A DNA stretch of 64,000 nucleotides, from positions 3,360,001 to 3,424,000 of the forward strand of contig NZ_CP055157.1 in the NCBI RefSeq assembly GCF_013367775.1. Direction: 5' to 3'. The notes below the pieces were generated by a model, which had not been told where the DNA came from, searched no databases, and saw only the letters and a list, made by a program, of their open reading frames with translations. Made by a program: the position numbers and the translations under genes. Below, piece after piece: positions 44,095-52,415 of this stretch. The stretch comes from Microbulbifer sp. YPW1. Its GTDB lineage: Bacteria; Pseudomonadota; Gammaproteobacteria; Pseudomonadales; Cellvibrionaceae. Numbering within the stretch: the stretch's first letter is position 1; every line of letters begins with the position of its first letter.

Positions 44095-44784
44095 ATGGCA
44101 TCTGGACCAGCGGAAACAGCTAGCAGTCGATCTGTTGACCTCGCCCTGAGCGCGCGGGCGCTCTCCTGTGAGCGGGACGGTCGCTCTCTTTTCGAGGGCC
44201 TGGAATTCGAGCTGGCGCCGGGTACCGCGCTTCAGATAGAAGGTGCCAACGGTGCAGGCAAGAGCACCCTGATCCGCACACTGATCGGCACGGCCTCAGA
44301 TTTTTCTGGCGAAATCCTCTGGCAGGGTAAACCGTTCCCCGCGGCGCTTCCCGCACTGCGTGCATCCCTTCTTTATATAGGTCACAACGCCGGTGTGCGG
44401 CGCGGACTTACCCCCCTGGAAAACCTGGCCTGGTACGGGGCTTCCGGCGCAGCTGCGATGGCGGCGCTGGATGCGGTGGGTCTGTATGGGTTTGAAGATG
44501 TGCTCTGTCAGCAGCTTTCCGCCGGGCAGAATCGCCGGGTAGCTTTGGCGCGACTGTATTTGCCAGAAGCGCCCGCGCTGTGGATTCTGGATGAGCCACT
44601 CGCGGCCCTGGATGTCGCCGGGGTTGCCAGCCTGGAAGCGCAGATGAATCTGCATATGCAGGGTGGGGGCTGCGTTCTGCTTACCTCGCACCAGCCGGTA
44701 GCCATTGCGCCGCTGGCAAAGGTCAACCTGGCAGATTTCCAGCCCTGTCGCGATGCATCGGCGGAGTGGGCGTATGCGGGCTGA
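44095..44784 (+). CDS. ccmA: Cytochrome c maturation ABC ATPase
   Basis: 229 aa from the ATG at 44095 (a GTG 12 bases earlier is possible). Walker A is GANGAGKSTL, the ABC signature is LSAGQNRRVALARL and Walker B is LWILDEPLAALD. CcmA with CcmB powers release of heme-loaded CcmE from CcmC. First gene of the ccmABCDEFG run. Confidence 0.95.
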   Translation: MASGPAETASSRSVDLALSARALSCERDGRSLFEGLEFELAPGTALQIEGANGAGKSTLIRTLIGTASDFSGEILWQGKPFPAALPALRASLLYIGHNAGVRRGLTPLENLAWYGASGAAAMAALDAVGLYGFEDVLCQQLSAGQNRRVALARLYLPEAPALWILDEPLAALDVAGVASLEAQMNLHMQGGGCVLLTSHQPVAIAPLAKVNLADFQPCRDASAEWAYAG

Positions 44785-44821
44785 TGTGGTGAAGCAATAT
44801 GGCGGTGCAGGGGAGAGCGGG

Positions 44822-45523
44822 ATGAAGATTGAAGCCGCAACCGCATCAGTGCGTGTCGCAGGCTTTTACACCCTGTTTCGCACCGAGTTGACCCTCGCTG
44901 TGCGCCGCCGTTCCGATATCTTCAATCCGCTGCTGTTCTTTGTCACCGTGCTGGCGATGATGCCGCTCGGTATAGGTCCGGAACCCGAGATGCTCGCACG
45001 AATGGCAGCCGGCCTGATCTGGGTGATGGCGCTGCTGGCGACACTCCTCTCCCAGGAGTCCCTGTTCCGTGGTGATTATGAAGATGGCTCCCTGGAGCAG
45101 TTGGCACTGCAGCCACAGCCTCTGTACTTTCCGGTGCTGGCCAAGGCGCTGGTGCACTGGTTGGTGACCGGCTTGCCGCTGGCGTTGCTGTCGCCCCTGC
45201 TGGGCATGATGTTGAATCTGGGGGAGGCGGGTTACTGGCCGCTGTTTGTCTCCCTTGCGCTGGGCACCGCGAGCCTGAGCCTGATCGGTGCCGTGGGTGC
45301 TGCCCTGACCGTAGCGCTGCGGCGTCCGGGCCTTTTGCTGGCGCTGATTATTATGCCGCTCTATGTGCCCGTGTTAATCTTCGGCACTGGAACGGTGCAG
45401 GCGGCCCTCGACGGCTACAGTTACGGCCCGCAAATGGCAATTCTTGGCGCAATTCTGGCAGCCGCAGCGGCGCTGGCGCCGCTGGCGGCTGCTGGCGCCA
45501 TTCGCATCAGTCTCGAAAACTGA
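44822..45523 (+). CDS. ccmB: Cytochrome c maturation ABC membrane subunit
   Basis: 233 aa from the ATG at 44822, preceded by GGAGAG; an in-frame ATG at 44774 overlapping ccmA would add 16 residues. Six hydrophobic segments and the conserved start ELTLAVRRRSDIFNPLLFF are typical. Motif SQESLFRGDYEDGSLEQL is a CcmB hallmark. Partner of CcmA. Confidence 0.95.
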   Translation: MKIEAATASVRVAGFYTLFRTELTLAVRRRSDIFNPLLFFVTVLAMMPLGIGPEPEMLARMAAGLIWVMALLATLLSQESLFRGDYEDGSLEQLALQPQPLYFPVLAKALVHWLVTGLPLALLSPLLGMMLNLGEAGYWPLFVSLALGTASLSLIGAVGAALTVALRRPGLLLALIIMPLYVPVLIFGTGTVQAALDGYSYGPQMAILGAILAAAAALAPLAAAGAIRISLEN

Positions 45524-45591
45524 CCCTTTTACGTACATTTCACGATAGCGGTGCGGGAAATGGGGAACAGAAGGGCATAGGAGTACTTATT

Positions 45592-46341
45592 TTGTCCTGG
45601 CAATGGTTTCACAGATTGGGATCGCCGCGCTGGTTTTATCAGAAAACCAGTGCCTGGCTGCCGTGGCTGGGTGCGGCCAGTCTTATACTGCTTTCTGTCG
45701 GTATCGTCTGGGGGCTCGGGTTTGCGCCGCAGGATGCCAAGCAGGGCAACAGTTACCGCATAATCTATATTCATGTTCCCGCGGCATTCCTCGCGCTTGC
45801 CGGTTATTACATCATGGCCTTCTGCGGTGCCATCGGCCTGATCTGGAAGATGAAGCTTTCGTTCGTGGTGATGCGCGCGGCGGCGCCAATCGGTGCGGCG
45901 CTCACCTTCATTGCTCTGTTTACCGGCGCGGTATGGGGCAAACCAACCTGGGGCACCTACTGGGTATGGGACGCCCGCATTACATCCATGCTGATCCTGT
46001 TCTTCCTTTATCTGGGGGTCATGGCACTGTCTGGCGCCTTCAGCCGTGAACAATCCGGCGACAAGGCCAGTGCATTGCTGGCGCTGGTGGGGACGGTCAA
46101 TATTCCGATCATCTACAAGTCCGTGGACTGGTGGTTCACATTGCATCAGCCGGCGACCCTGAAACTTACCGAAGCCAGCACCATTGATCCCAGCATGTTC
46201 TACCCGCTGATCACCATGATTGCCGGCTTTTATCTTTTTTATGCCTGGGTGCTGACACTTCACACCCGCAGCCTGATCCTGCAGCGCGAGTGGCGTACCC
46301 AGTGGGTGCGCGAACTGTTCGCGCCAGCGGCGCGGGCTTGA
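45592..46341 (+). CDS. ccmC: Heme transporter / heme-CcmE ligation protein
   Basis: 249 aa from a TTG start at 45592 with AGGAG eight bases upstream. The WWD-type signature is WGTYWVWDARITSMLILFF, with conserved His in IIYIHVPAA and LHQPAT-region segments. CcmC attaches heme to CcmE in the periplasm. Six membrane segments are visible. Confidence 0.95.
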   Translation: MSWQWFHRLGSPRWFYQKTSAWLPWLGAASLILLSVGIVWGLGFAPQDAKQGNSYRIIYIHVPAAFLALAGYYIMAFCGAIGLIWKMKLSFVVMRAAAPIGAALTFIALFTGAVWGKPTWGTYWVWDARITSMLILFFLYLGVMALSGAFSREQSGDKASALLALVGTVNIPIIYKSVDWWFTLHQPATLKLTEASTIDPSMFYPLITMIAGFYLFYAWVLTLHTRSLILQREWRTQWVRELFAPAARA

Positions 46342-46351
46342 GGGGGCTGCC

Positions 46352-46585
46352 ATGCAATTTCAATTTGATAGTTTTGCCAGTTTTATTGCCATGAATGGCC
46401 ACGGCCCCTACGTCTGGTTTTCTTATGCCGTGGCACTGCTTGTCCTGGTGGCACTGGTGGTGCTGCCGCTACTGCGCCAGCGCCAATTGCGCCGGGATTT
46501 CGGCCGGCAAATGCGCCAGGAAGAGGCGCGTCGTCGCGCGGCGGAAAATCGCCAGCCGCAGCCGGAACATGCAACCGGGTCCTGA
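46352..46585 (+). CDS. ccmD: Heme exporter small membrane protein
   Basis: 77 aa with one membrane helix (YVWFSYAVALLVLVALVVLPLL) and a charged cytoplasmic tail, at the usual place between ccmC and ccmE. It helps release holo-CcmE from the CcmABCD complex. Identification rests on position, size and topology. Confidence 0.92.
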   Translation: MQFQFDSFASFIAMNGHGPYVWFSYAVALLVLVALVVLPLLRQRQLRRDFGRQMRQEEARRRAAENRQPQPEHATGS

Positions 46586-46638
46586 GCCCGAATGGCTCCG
46601 CAGCTGTTTTTAAAAAATCGATGTATAACAGGTCAATC

Positions 46639-47088
46639 ATGCACCCAGCCCGTAAACAACGACTGATTCTGGTGGTTCTTCTGGTGGCACTTTCCAGTGC
46701 CGCCGTGGGTTTTGTCGCCTATGCGATGCGCTCCAATATGGACTACTTTTATGCGCCCAGCGCTTTTGCTGCCGGTGAAGTGCCATTTGAAAAGCGTATC
46801 CGTGCCGGTGGCTGTGTGGTGCCGGGCAGTATCGTGCGTGACAGCGACTCCCTCGACGTGCGTTTTGCCCTTACCGATGGCGATGCAGAGCTGGAAGTGG
46901 TGTTCGACAAGATTCTGCCGGATCTGTTTGCCGAGGGTGAAGCCGCGGTGGTGACTGGTAAGTTGCAGCAGGATGGCTACGTGCGCGCAGACCAGGTGCT
47001 GGCCAAGCACGATGAATCCTACACGCCGCCAGAAGTTGCTGAGTCGATGCGCGGTGAGGCGAAATGCCATGGAGACGCCAAGATATGA
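46639..47088 (+). CDS. ccmE: Heme chaperone CcmE
   Basis: 149 aa from the ATG at 46639 (MHPARKQR, the usual start). An N-terminal anchor is followed by the OB-fold with GGCVVPGSIV, VFDKILPDLFAEGEAAVVTG and LAKHDESYTPPEV. The His of LAKHDE is the covalent heme-binding residue. Its stop overlaps the ccmF start (ATGA). Confidence 0.95.
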   Translation: MHPARKQRLILVVLLVALSSAAVGFVAYAMRSNMDYFYAPSAFAAGEVPFEKRIRAGGCVVPGSIVRDSDSLDVRFALTDGDAELEVVFDKILPDLFAEGEAAVVTGKLQQDGYVRADQVLAKHDESYTPPEVAESMRGEAKCHGDAKI

Positions 47089-49088
47089 GTCCTGAGCTGG
47101 GTCACTTTGCCCTGATTGTTGGTCTACTGCTCTCGGTTGCGCTGTCGGTAGTGCCGCTGCTGGGTACCTATACTGGTCGCGTACTGTGGATGGATACCGC
47201 GCGCCCGCTTTCTCTGGGGGTGCTCGCATTCACCGCAGTTTCCTTTGTCTGCTTGACCGTGGCGTTCGTAAACAGCGATTTCACGGTTGCCTATGTGGCG
47301 CAAAACTCCAACAGTATCCTGCCGATGATCTACAAGATCACCGCAGTTTGGGGTGGGCACGAGGGCTCAATCCTGCTGTGGTTATTGATGCTGGCGGGCT
47401 GGACAGCTGCGGTCGCCCTGTTCAGCCGGCAGCTGCCGGAAGTGCTGGTAGCCCGGGTGTTGTCGGTGCTCGGTATGCTGTTGATCGGCTTCTTCCTGTT
47501 TATTCTGCTGACCTCGAATCCCTTTGATCGGATCCTGCCGTTCCCGCCCAATGACGGCAGCGACCTGAATCCGCTGCTGCAGGACCCGGGCATGATCATT
47601 CACCCGCCACTGCTGTATATGGGGTATGTGGGTTTCTCGGTGGCCTTCGCGTTTGCCATTGCGGCGCTGCTGGAAGGGCGCCTGGACAGTGCCTGGGCTC
47701 GCTGGGCGCGGCCCTGGACGGCGGTCGCCTGGTCTTTCCTCACCCTGGGTATAGCCCTCGGCAGCTGGTGGGCCTACTACGAGCTGGGTTGGGGCGGCTG
47801 GTGGTTCTGGGATCCGGTTGAAAACGCATCCTTTATGCCGTGGCTAGTGGGAACGGCGTTGCTGCATTCCCTGGCAGTGACCGAGAAGCGCGGGCTTTTC
47901 CGCAGCTGGACCATCCTGCTCTCTATTTTCGCCTTTGGCCTCAGCCTGCTGGGGACCTTCCTGGTGCGCTCCGGTGTATTGACCTCGGTGCATGCCTTCG
48001 CCACCGATCCCCTGCGCGGCGGATTTATCCTGGCGTTCCTGGCGGTAGTGGTGGGTGCGTCCCTGTTGCTGTTTGCGGTGCGCGCTCCGGCAGTGAGTGC
48101 CGGCAGTGTGTTTTCCGTGCGCTCCCGGGAAACCTTTCTACTCGGCAATAACATCGTACTGATTCTGATTATGGCGGTAGTGATTACCGGCACCCTGTAC
48201 CCGCTGCTCGCCGATGCATTGGGCTGGGGCAAGATCAGTGTGGGACCGCCCTTCTTCAACATGTTCTTTGTTCCCCTGATGCTGGTACTGAGCCTTCTGC
48301 TGGGGCTCGGCATCCACGCCAACTGGAAAGACAGCCAGATGGGCAAGCTGGCGAAGACCTGGGGTGTTCCTGCGCTGGTGGCAGCGGTCGCGGCACCGCT
48401 GGTGACTCTGTTGGCGGGTGATTTCCACTGGGGCGCGATGCTCGGTGTGTTTGCGGGTCTGTGGGTGATCGCCTCCAGTGTGGCGGATATGCGGGTGAAA
48501 TCCCGCAATGCTGAGACACTTTGGGCTGGGCTCAAGCGTCAGCGTGCCAGTTACTACGGTATGCACCTGGGGCATATTGGTCTTGCTGTTTCCATCCTCG
48601 GCGTGGCGCTGACCACCGTTTACAGTATCGAGAAAGACCTGCGCATGTCGCCGGGGCAGAGTGCAGCGCTCTCCGGCTATGAGTTTACCTTTGAGGGGGT
48701 GCGTCAGGTTCGGGGGCCGAATTACCGGGCTTCCGAAGGTGTGTTGATGGTGCGCAAGGATGGTCGCCTGATTGCGGAGTTGCTGCCCCAGAAACGCAGT
48801 TACCTCTCCGGTGGCAACATCATGACCGAGGCGGCCATTGATAGCGGGATGTTCCGCGACCTGTACGTGGCGCTGGGTGACCCCATGGATAAAAGTAACC
48901 TGGGCGGCGACTGGGCGGTGCGCCTCCAGTACAAGGCTTTTGTGATCTGGATTTGGCTCGGCGCGGCGCTGATGGCGTTGGGTGGCGCCATAGCGGTCGC
49001 GGACAAGCGCTACCGCAAGGTCAAAGCGGTGCGGACGAGCAAGGTGGCCGCTACTGGCTCTGCAAATGGCTCCCTGGCCGGGACCTGA
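47085..49088 (+). CDS. ccmF: Cytochrome c heme lyase subunit CcmF
   Basis: 667 aa from the ATG at 47085. A large polytopic protein with the WWD signature GWGGWWFWDPVENASFMPWLVGTALLHS and the GGHEGS-type region (VWGGHEGSILLWLLML). It forms the heme lyase with CcmH. Length and hydrophobic pattern are standard. Confidence 0.96.
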   Translation: MSPELGHFALIVGLLLSVALSVVPLLGTYTGRVLWMDTARPLSLGVLAFTAVSFVCLTVAFVNSDFTVAYVAQNSNSILPMIYKITAVWGGHEGSILLWLLMLAGWTAAVALFSRQLPEVLVARVLSVLGMLLIGFFLFILLTSNPFDRILPFPPNDGSDLNPLLQDPGMIIHPPLLYMGYVGFSVAFAFAIAALLEGRLDSAWARWARPWTAVAWSFLTLGIALGSWWAYYELGWGGWWFWDPVENASFMPWLVGTALLHSLAVTEKRGLFRSWTILLSIFAFGLSLLGTFLVRSGVLTSVHAFATDPLRGGFILAFLAVVVGASLLLFAVRAPAVSAGSVFSVRSRETFLLGNNIVLILIMAVVITGTLYPLLADALGWGKISVGPPFFNMFFVPLMLVLSLLLGLGIHANWKDSQMGKLAKTWGVPALVAAVAAPLVTLLAGDFHWGAMLGVFAGLWVIASSVADMRVKSRNAETLWAGLKRQRASYYGMHLGHIGLAVSILGVALTTVYSIEKDLRMSPGQSAALSGYEFTFEGVRQVRGPNYRASEGVLMVRKDGRLIAELLPQKRSYLSGGNIMTEAAIDSGMFRDLYVALGDPMDKSNLGGDWAVRLQYKAFVIWIWLGAALMALGGAIAVADKRYRKVKAVRTSKVAATGSANGSLAGT

Positions 49089-49140
49089 TTCCGGCCCGCT
49101 TCACCAAAAGCCAGACTGAATTAAAGGATTGCGACGCTCG

Positions 49141-49722
49141 ATGGCCAGGTTAAAACTGTTTCTGCCTCTGATTATTTTTGCTGCGCTGGCGCTGTTGTTC
49201 TGGCGCGGGCTCTCTTTGAATCCCCAGGATATGCCCTCGGCGCTAGTGAACAAGCCGGTGCCGGAGTTCACTTTGCTCGATGTGGAATCCAACCGTGAGC
49301 TGAAAAAGAAGGATCTGCCCAGCAAGCCGCTGCTGTTGAATGTATGGGCTACCTGGTGCATTTCCTGCCGGGTTGAGCACCCGTATCTCAATGAACTCGC
49401 CGCGGGTGGGGTGCCCATTGTCGGTATCAATCTGAAGGACGATAACGAAGCGGCGCAGAAGTGGCTGGAGAAATTCCACAACCCCTATCTGTTTTCCGTG
49501 TCGGATGTAGAGGGGCGCCTGGCGCTGGATCTCGGTGTGTTTGGTGCGCCGGAGACCTTTCTGGTGGATGCGGGTGGAACCATCCGCTGCAAGCATGTTG
49601 GTGTCGTCGACGACAAGGTGTGGCAGACCAAACTGCAGCCCCTGTACGAGCGTTTACAGAATCAGGAATGGGACGAATTTTCTGGTGAGTTATCAGATTC
49701 CCTGCTCGCCCGTTGTCACTGA
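49141..49722 (+). CDS. ccmG: Thiol:disulfide interchange protein DsbE/CcmG
   Basis: 193 aa from the ATG at 49141. An N-terminal anchor is followed by a thioredoxin fold with active site WCISC (Cys73, Cys76) and the cis-Pro region GVFGAPETFLVD. It keeps apocytochrome cysteines reduced. Its 3' end overlaps the next gene by 38 bp. ccmH does not follow directly, as would be usual. Confidence 0.94.
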   Translation: MARLKLFLPLIIFAALALLFWRGLSLNPQDMPSALVNKPVPEFTLLDVESNRELKKKDLPSKPLLLNVWATWCISCRVEHPYLNELAAGGVPIVGINLKDDNEAAQKWLEKFHNPYLFSVSDVEGRLALDLGVFGAPETFLVDAGGTIRCKHVGVVDDKVWQTKLQPLYERLQNQEWDEFSGELSDSLLARCH

Positions 49723-50290
49723 GACGGAAGAGAAAAAGAGCCGTTTTATCTGCTGGCTGGGGCCAGTTACTGATAAAGCGGCTTTTTTGCATGAACTCGA
49801 AATAATCCGCTCTCGCTATCCCGATGCCTCACACCACTGTACGGCGCTGGTGATCGGCAACCCCTCCAATCCGCAGACGATGCAGTCCGACGATGACGGT
49901 GAGCCCGGTGGCAGCGCCGGGCGTCCGATGCTTGAGCTGTTATTGAAGCAGGGTGTGGGGAATGTCGGCGCGATTGTCACGCGTTATTTTGGTGGCACCA
50001 AGCTCGGCGTGGGCGGTTTGATGCGCGCCTATCGCGGGGCAGTGGGCGCGGCGCTGCAGTCTGCCGAGTTGACGACCTTCATTCCATTGCTGGCGGTGCG
50101 GATTGTGTGCGATTTTGCAGAGGAATCCCGCGTACGTTTTCTGGTTGCCCAGTGTCGCGGTGTTTGTGAAGACGCTGCTTACACCCACCAGGTGAGTGTG
50201 CCGGTTCAGCTTCCGCTGGATCAGTGGCCTGTGCTCAGGGCGCAGCTACAGGCGGAGGGTATCCGCTTTGAGGAGCTCGAGTCGACCTGA
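49685..50290 (+). CDS. YigZ/IMPACT-family protein
   Basis: 201 aa from a GTG at 49685 inside the end of ccmG. The start is chosen because the N-terminus (VSYQIPCSPVVTETEEKKSRFI) aligns with the YigZ start and no ATG fits. The UPF0029 motif is clear: SDDDGEPGGSAGRPMLELL and VTRYFGGTKLGVGGLMRAYRGA. The family relates to eukaryotic IMPACT; its bacterial role is poorly defined. Overlap with ccmG implies cotranscription, but no role in cytochrome maturation is known. It ends 5 bp before the convergent thioesterase gene. Confidence 0.88.
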   Translation: MSYQIPCSPVVTETEEKKSRFICWLGPVTDKAAFLHELEIIRSRYPDASHHCTALVIGNPSNPQTMQSDDDGEPGGSAGRPMLELLLKQGVGNVGAIVTRYFGGTKLGVGGLMRAYRGAVGAALQSAELTTFIPLLAVRIVCDFAEESRVRFLVAQCRGVCEDAAYTHQVSVPVQLPLDQWPVLRAQLQAEGIRFEELEST

Positions 50291-50295
50291 CGCGT

Positions 50296-51381
50296 TCACC
50301 CTGGGTTGGCCGTTGCGCTGGCGATGATCTCCTCGGCTTTCTTGCCTTCACCGAGCATTCTCGCCCCACCCGGTAAAACCAGTGCCGAACCCGTCGCCAT
50401 GGCGACGCGTTTCCCCTCCGCATTGGTGACAACACATGAAGATACCCGCAACTGGCGTCCGCGGTGGTGGACTCTTGCGATCAGCTTGAGTGGCCCCGAG
50501 TCTATGCTTGCTGCGCGGGTAAAACGGATATGCATATCCAGGGTGGCGAACAAGTCCCCCGCCGGGAGCGTGGAATAGACTGCCGCTCCCATGGTGAAGT
50601 CCGCCGCCCACGCGAGTAACCCGCCATTGATCGAAAAGCTGCCGTTTGAAAACCAGGCCGATGATGGCAGCGTTGCCTCGCAGTAACCGTCCTCGATTGC
50701 GGTGGCCCGGTATCCGGTAAATAGCCACACCGGATGAGTGCGTCCCTCTTCGACGGTGGCTTTCTGCAGGTCAATGGGAGTCCATCCCGCCAGCTCGTGC
50801 AGGTTACAGAAATTAGAAGATGGTCCCGGGCGCAGGTACGGATCTTCTGGAGTTGTGGGGCCGAGATCGGGTGCGGGAAAGTCCGCGTCGGCGTCTACGG
50901 GAAAATCCATGATCAGGCAGCGCGAGCTGCCAAAAGCCAGTGTGCGTCCCTCCTGATCGGAGATCTGCACGGTAGACAGTCCCACCTGGCTTCCCGAGTG
51001 CACGGTGGTGGCATGACCGATGATATTCCTGGTCTGCTCAGTGATCGGGCGAAGAAAGGACATGTTGAGCTCGGAGGTGGTCAGTATTTTGGAGGCGGGC
51101 AGTGTGGTCCAGATTGCAGCGGCCAGCGGTGAGTCCGCAAACAGGGCATAGATACCACCCCAGTAAATACCGGTGCCATCCGCCAGCCAAGGAGATATGG
51201 GCATGGAGAAGGTCGCTTTGCCCAGCCCGGCCTCGATAGGGTGTAAACCCGTCAGCCGCCAGATAGGGGGTAGCGGGAGGTCGCCGCGAATATAGCGCTT
51301 GAAGGTCTGCAGCCCCTCCTGCTGCAGGGCTCTCAAATCTGCAATGGCGCCGCGGTGGGGCTCATCGGTAATGTTGGGCAT
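50296..51381 (-). CDS. Double-hotdog acyl-CoA thioesterase-like protein
   Basis: 361 aa with GGGAGAAG before the ATG. Two PaaI/hotdog halves are seen: the first about 40-170 (GTGIYWGGIYALFADSPLAAAIWTTL... LRPITEQTRNIIGHA), the second about 220-350 (GSFSINGGLLAWAADFTMGAAVYSTLPAGDLFATLDMHIRFTRA). Hotdog enzymes hydrolyse acyl-CoA or aryl-CoA thioesters in the cytoplasm. It is on the opposite strand and is part of the insert separating ccmG from ccmH. The substrate is unknown. Confidence 0.82.
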   Translation of the reverse strand: MPNITDEPHRGAIADLRALQQEGLQTFKRYIRGDLPLPPIWRLTGLHPIEAGLGKATFSMPISPWLADGTGIYWGGIYALFADSPLAAAIWTTLPASKILTTSELNMSFLRPITEQTRNIIGHATTVHSGSQVGLSTVQISDQEGRTLAFGSSRCLIMDFPVDADADFPAPDLGPTTPEDPYLRPGPSSNFCNLHELAGWTPIDLQKATVEEGRTHPVWLFTGYRATAIEDGYCEATLPSSAWFSNGSFSINGGLLAWAADFTMGAAVYSTLPAGDLFATLDMHIRFTRAASIDSGPLKLIARVHHRGRQLRVSSCVVTNAEGKRVAMATGSALVLPGGARMLGEGKKAEEIIASATANPG

Positions 51382-51457
51382 CGACTTCTCCCTGTGTATC
51401 GCAGAGATACGGGAGAAATACTAGGGTCGCATGGGGTAAGGTGTTAATGGCGCAAAC

Positions 51458-51489
51458 AAAAAAGGCCCACACTTTCGTGTGAGCCTTTT
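51458..51489 (-). terminator. Intrinsic terminator of the tRNA operon
   Basis: Imperfect stem with AAAAGGC and ACAC/GTGT segments around a TTTC loop. The - strand reading ends in a T-run just after tRNA-Asp. Confidence 0.8.
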
Positions 51490-51496
51490 CTGTATA

Positions 51497-51573
51497 TGGC
51501 GGACCGGACGGGACTCGAACCCGCGACCTCCGGCGTGACAGGCCGGCATTCTAACCAACTGAACTACCGGTCC
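51497..51573 (-). tRNA. tRNA-Asp (anticodon GTC)
   Basis: 77 nt with encoded CCA. Acceptor GGACCGG / CCGGTCC, anticodon stem CCGGC / GCCGG around CTGTCAC, T-arm GCGGG TTCGAGT CCCGT. It lies 50 bp after tRNA-Val on the same strand. Confidence 0.96.
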
Positions 51574-51623
51574 GCATTCCTGACTTTCCTTTGAGCAACC
51601 TGCCGAGCAGATGTAAAGGATAG

Positions 51624-51699
51624 TGGTGGGTGGTACAGGGGTCGAACCTGTGACCTACGCCTTGTAAGGGCGCCGCTCTACCAACTGAGCTAACCACCC
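51624..51699 (-). tRNA. tRNA-Val (anticodon TAC)
   Basis: 76 nt with encoded CCA. It starts GGGTGGTTAGCTCAG, has the anticodon loop CTTACAA and T-arm ACAGG TTCGACC CCTGT. First gene of a Val-Asp tRNA pair. Confidence 0.96.
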
Positions 51700-51716
51700 C
51701 GCGTCAGGAGCTGCGT

Positions 51717-51744
51717 ATAGTAATGATATTTTTTGGGGCGTCAA
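51717..51744 (-). promoter_or_regulatory. Sigma-70 promoter of the tRNA-Val/Asp operon
   Basis: On the - strand, TTGACG and TACTAT are 16 bp apart. The -10 is 17 bp before the tRNA-Val 5' end. Confidence 0.65.
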
Positions 51745-51848
51745 CGCTTTTTGGAAATATTTTTGTGATTCAATGAGTTAAGTGCGATCGCGGGCAGTTG
51801 CGGGCGGCGGGTGAAGCACCGCAGAGGTATGTAGTGGCGCCGCCTCAC

Positions 51849-51857
51849 TGTTATAAT
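51849..51857 (+). promoter_or_regulatory. Extended -10 promoter of ccmHI
   Basis: TGTTATAAT is a perfect -10 (TATAAT) with the extended TGn element. It lies 27 bp before the GTG start of ccmH. No clear -35 is present, as is common with extended -10 promoters. Confidence 0.6.
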
Positions 51858-51884
51858 TCGGCCACTTTTTACTGGAGTAATTCC

Positions 51885-52415
51885 GTGCTGATCAAGATCC
51901 AAAGGACGTCGCTCATTGCCATGCTGACCCTGCTGGTTGCACTGGTCATGCCCTTTTCTGCAGTTCGCGCCTCGGTGGAGGTGGAACCGCTTTCCACGCC
52001 GGAACTGCAGGCGCGCTATCAAGTGCTGATTGAGGAGATGCGCTGCCCCAAATGCCAGAATCAGAATCTGGCCGGCTCTGACTCCATGGTGGCTACGGAT
52101 TTGCGTCGCGAGATTCGCCGCCTGCTGGAAGAAGGATTCAGCGACCAGGAAATCAATGAATACATGGTTGCCCGCTACGGTGACTTTGTTCTGTATCGGC
52201 CCCCGCTGCAGCGCAACACCATGGTGCTGTGGCTTGCGCCGGGTATCTTTGCGGCGGTCGGGCTGCTGACCCTGATCGTGATCGTGGTGCGCTCGCGCGG
52301 TGGTCGCGGCGGCCGACAGAATGACGAATCTGATGAATTGAGCGTGGAAGAGCAGCAGCGTCTCGCGCAGCTGCTCAACACTGGTGAACAGGGCGGAAGC
52401 AAAACCAATGACTGA
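51885..52415 (+). CDS. ccmH: Cytochrome c maturation thiol-oxidoreductase CcmH (CcmL type)
   Basis: 176 aa from a GTG at 51885 with GGAG seven bases upstream. A signal peptide (LIAMLTLLVALVMPFSAVRA) is followed by the three-helix domain with EEMRCPKCQNQNLAGSDS, whose CPKC handles apocytochrome thiols, then a C-terminal membrane helix. It is separated from ccmG by about 2.2 kb and has its own promoter. Its stop overlaps ccmI. Confidence 0.94.
   Translation: MLIKIQRTSLIAMLTLLVALVMPFSAVRASVEVEPLSTPELQARYQVLIEEMRCPKCQNQNLAGSDSMVATDLRREIRRLLEEGFSDQEINEYMVARYGDFVLYRPPLQRNTMVLWLAPGIFAAVGLLTLIVIVVRSRGGRGGRQNDESDELSVEEQQRLAQLLNTGEQGGSKTND

Noticed and set aside
51497..51699. tRNA genes as an attachment site for an integrated element
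   Set aside because: Both tRNAs are complete with their own promoter and terminator. No integrase or tRNA-end repeat was seen in the 2 kb on either side, so an element is not supported.
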